This document shows positions 63,101 through 64,000 of a stretch of DNA of 64,000 nucleotides, one piece after another. The position numbers were made by a program, and so were the translations under genes. The notes under the pieces were generated by a model. It was given only the letters and a program-made list of their open reading frames with translations, did not search any database and had not been told where the DNA came from. Source of the stretch: Microbacterium proteolyticum (GTDB taxonomy: Bacteria; Actinomycetota; Actinomycetes; Actinomycetales; Microbacteriaceae); NCBI RefSeq assembly GCF_030818075.1, contig NZ_JAUSZZ010000001.1, positions 992,001 through 1,056,000 on the forward strand. The letters are read 5' to 3'. Numbering within the stretch: the first letter of the stretch is position 1; each line of letters begins with the position of its first letter.

Positions 63101-64000
63101 CGCGAACCAGTCGGTCACCTTCTGGGTCTACAACAAGGACGACTCCGAGAAGTCGCTCGAGGTGAAGACTCTCGGCGGCGGTACGGGGACGGTCAAGGTC
63201 AACGGGAGCGAGATCGCCTCGGTGACCGACACCGCGACGATCCCGGCGTTCCTGGTGGGCGGTGTCAACAAGGTCGAGATCGTCGGCGCCACGGGGACCC
63301 TGGCCCTGGACCGCGTCTCCGTCGGCGCATCCGGGGGCAAGCTCGCCACGCAGTCCGTCGAAGCCGAAGCGGGCACGCTCAACGGCACCGCGCGGGTGCA
63401 GGACCTCTCGCTCGCGAGCGGGGGCAAGGCGGTCGTCGCCGTCGGCGGCGCCCAGAACAACGCCAACACCCTGACCCACAAGGTGACGGTGGAAGAGGCC
63501 GGCACGTACGCGATGACGGTGCGCTACTCCAACGAGGAGCAGTCGCCCGCCTCGCACTACAACCCCGATCCGGTGGCCCGCCGAGCCGACATCACGGTGA
63601 ACGGCGGACCCGTGCAGCAGGTGCTGTTCCCGCAGAGCTACAACGCCAACCAGTTCTGGGATCTCACCGTGCCGGTCCAGCTGAAGGCCGGAGAGAACAC
63701 CGTCACGTTCGCGTCGAAGGAAGCGCCGGACTTCAACGGCCGGACCTTCATCTCGGAGCGGTACCCGACACTGGGGCTGCGGTCGCAGTGGGCGCCCAAC
63801 CTGGACAAGCTCACCTTCACGGCGCTGAAGCCGGCGGCCGCAACTGCGGCCCTGAAGGTGGATGCCACGGCCTCCACCCGCAAGATCGGCGGCAAGGCGT
63901 ACGTCACCGTCACGGCGGTGAACCGTTCATCGGTGCCGGTGCAGATCGAGGTCGTCACGGCGTACGGGAAGAAGACGTTCGCCGAGGTCAAGCCGAACCA
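60183..64000 (+). CDS. Large secreted LamG/clan GH-A/CBM protein, 3' end outside window
   Basis: ATG 60183 (GAGGAAG upstream); open for 1,272 codons to the window edge. Signal peptide 1-38, LamG about 48-275, Ig-like 285-360, then a TIM-barrel-like domain about 365-690 with PFNEPEGNMYGGG (acid/base candidate E480) and INVNEYAF (nucleophile candidate E596), the layout of GH39-like clan GH-A enzymes. It continues with CBM35/CBM6-like modules beginning YEAEAAG (about 785), YEAENAV (about 945) and VEAEAGT (about 1060). The last ~40 residues begin the shared C-terminal module, but with RKIGGK where the others have RCVSGK. Control by the second LacI is suggested by the perfect operator upstream. 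Confidence 0.82.
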   Translation, partial: MRSSPRLASCRPIAAVTAGLAVAALAIGQPAVPEGAQAAATTVSAADHLILDYDFEGQSSVTATVQDTSGDGRNGVLTNPASARLVDREGGGKALQLTGGAPNSTTAPYITVPAGLFEDLQGTTISSWVKWEGSDVFEWLYVLGKDRDSATFYTPKFEDGTARSSAKPTATGQEIGARATTPLPAGEWHQVTTTIDKNTLISYLDGLEVSRTEVGIDVAQALFGAGSPNSGYIGQPFWTGVHPFFKGSIDDFQVYDTVLTPQQVRDLAGSSAPVPTEVLESSTQVRTNVGTAPALPGVRARFSDGQERLALVNWDDVPASAYAQRGTFTVNGVVDGTDTAVTARVRVVTPGELSIDAGERTGAFMGGASGTLYGLYGPGLPSNNLIDGIQLRTVSTKAQDGPQHPGADALEVVKPLADSSDGDVYIYMTDINRGFPYQVPGNNGAEKTAWYKQSVFDQAKQVKQLPAEYQDNIVFVPFNEPEGNMYGGGAENFWGYSWLDNPDKFFAAWDDFYRAIKAELPDARIAGPNTSILYNQVEGFMKHAVANDTVPEVVTWHELSNPATIRSSVDRYRTWERGFFAGTKWEGTELPINVNEYAFNYHTSVPAQMIQWISAIEDSKIDADIAYWNIDGNLSDSAVEANRGNGQWWLLNSYGNMTGDTVRVTPPQPDVSYTLQGVATIDDAKKQVKALIGGSTGAQTVYVDNLPSYVGDSAHVLIRDIRWTGQIGDSAEPQTVKEFEAPVRGGTVELGFGAGDLPALGADSAYEIVVTPGTDTSSPSQPSVSWRGVYEAEAAGHTGAPYYLNGPEGSPADVAKFYTSGERNVGGIEGNSSLALNFDVTVPQAGTYDLSVLANAYNKEARNEEQGPVNMFLRVNGGAEQEIYADLGYKWVVWDHTDTKVALNAGKNTITLAARSLDGTKATKGAAIIDKIDVTLPNANYTPIYEAENAVLHDATATYDRGGVSGSGSVNVGANQSVTFWVYNKDDSEKSLEVKTLGGGTGTVKVNGSEIASVTDTATIPAFLVGGVNKVEIVGATGTLALDRVSVGASGGKLATQSVEAEAGTLNGTARVQDLSLASGGKAVVAVGGAQNNANTLTHKVTVEEAGTYAMTVRYSNEEQSPASHYNPDPVARRADITVNGGPVQQVLFPQSYNANQFWDLTVPVQLKAGENTVTFASKEAPDFNGRTFISERYPTLGLRSQWAPNLDKLTFTALKPAAATAALKVDATASTRKIGGKAYVTVTAVNRSSVPVQIEVVTAYGKKTFAEVKPN

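Noticed and set aside
60189..63557. 1,122-codon minus-strand frame at the right edge
   Set aside because: Antisense of the 60183 gene, which stays open to the window end and has clear domains.

Overview
The window is high-GC DNA with dense genes, GTG and ATG starts, purine-rich ribosome sites, strong GC hairpin terminators and many GGATGCC/GCATCC words. This composition, together with the families present, points to an actinobacterium of the Microbacteriaceae, most likely a Microbacterium. That genus call is an inference; there is no rRNA or tRNA in the window.

Left edge (1-5.7 kb): a plus-strand run of a flavin monooxygenase tail, a CMD-domain protein, an AhpD-like protein with CxxCxxxH, a VOC protein, a 14-TM MFS transporter and a pyranose-oxidase-like GMC flavoprotein. 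It ends at a perfect 14-bp hairpin. This part looks like a redox or glycoside-oxidation unit unrelated to the rest.

Core (5.7-53.4 kb): a large L-arabinan/arabinoside utilisation locus. Intracellular part: a LacI regulator (14.7 kb), a YtfQRT/YjfF-type furanose ABC importer and araD-araB-araA in one operon (15.9-24.6 kb). Extracellular part: six intact or frameshifted GH43-type multidomain enzymes in singles and divergent pairs, one GH43 enzyme with two catalytic domains, a GH127/GH146-type beta-L-arabinofuranosidase, a 59-residue secreted peptide and a decayed gene. A three-gene surface cluster (WxL-like protein, DUF916 membrane protein, LPATG protein) resembles the csc clusters of lactobacilli. 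Nearly every one of these units has a copy of a 14-bp palindrome close to TGTTANCGNTAACA, often overlapping the -10 or -35 box. I read this as the operator of the 14.7-kb LacI protein. Each secreted enzyme also ends in the same ~85-residue module bounded by two cysteines (RCVxGK ... SC-X at the terminus). A metal-type permease pair and a propeller protein (34.8-38.0 kb) sit inside the locus without that operator.

Right part (53.6-64 kb): a second regulon. A different LacI protein, a CUT1 sugar ABC transporter, a cytosolic (alpha/alpha)6 glycosidase and a large secreted LamG/clan-A/CBM protein that runs off the window share the palindrome TCGAACCGGTTCGA. An orphan Phd-type antitoxin lies between them.

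Unusual DNA: seven ~91-95-bp tandem repeats followed by a run of 29 G residues between two convergent enzyme genes (42.2-42.8 kb), a degenerate ~52-bp repeat series (52.5-52.9 kb), and a single-base frameshift in a 5-C run that splits one GH43 gene.
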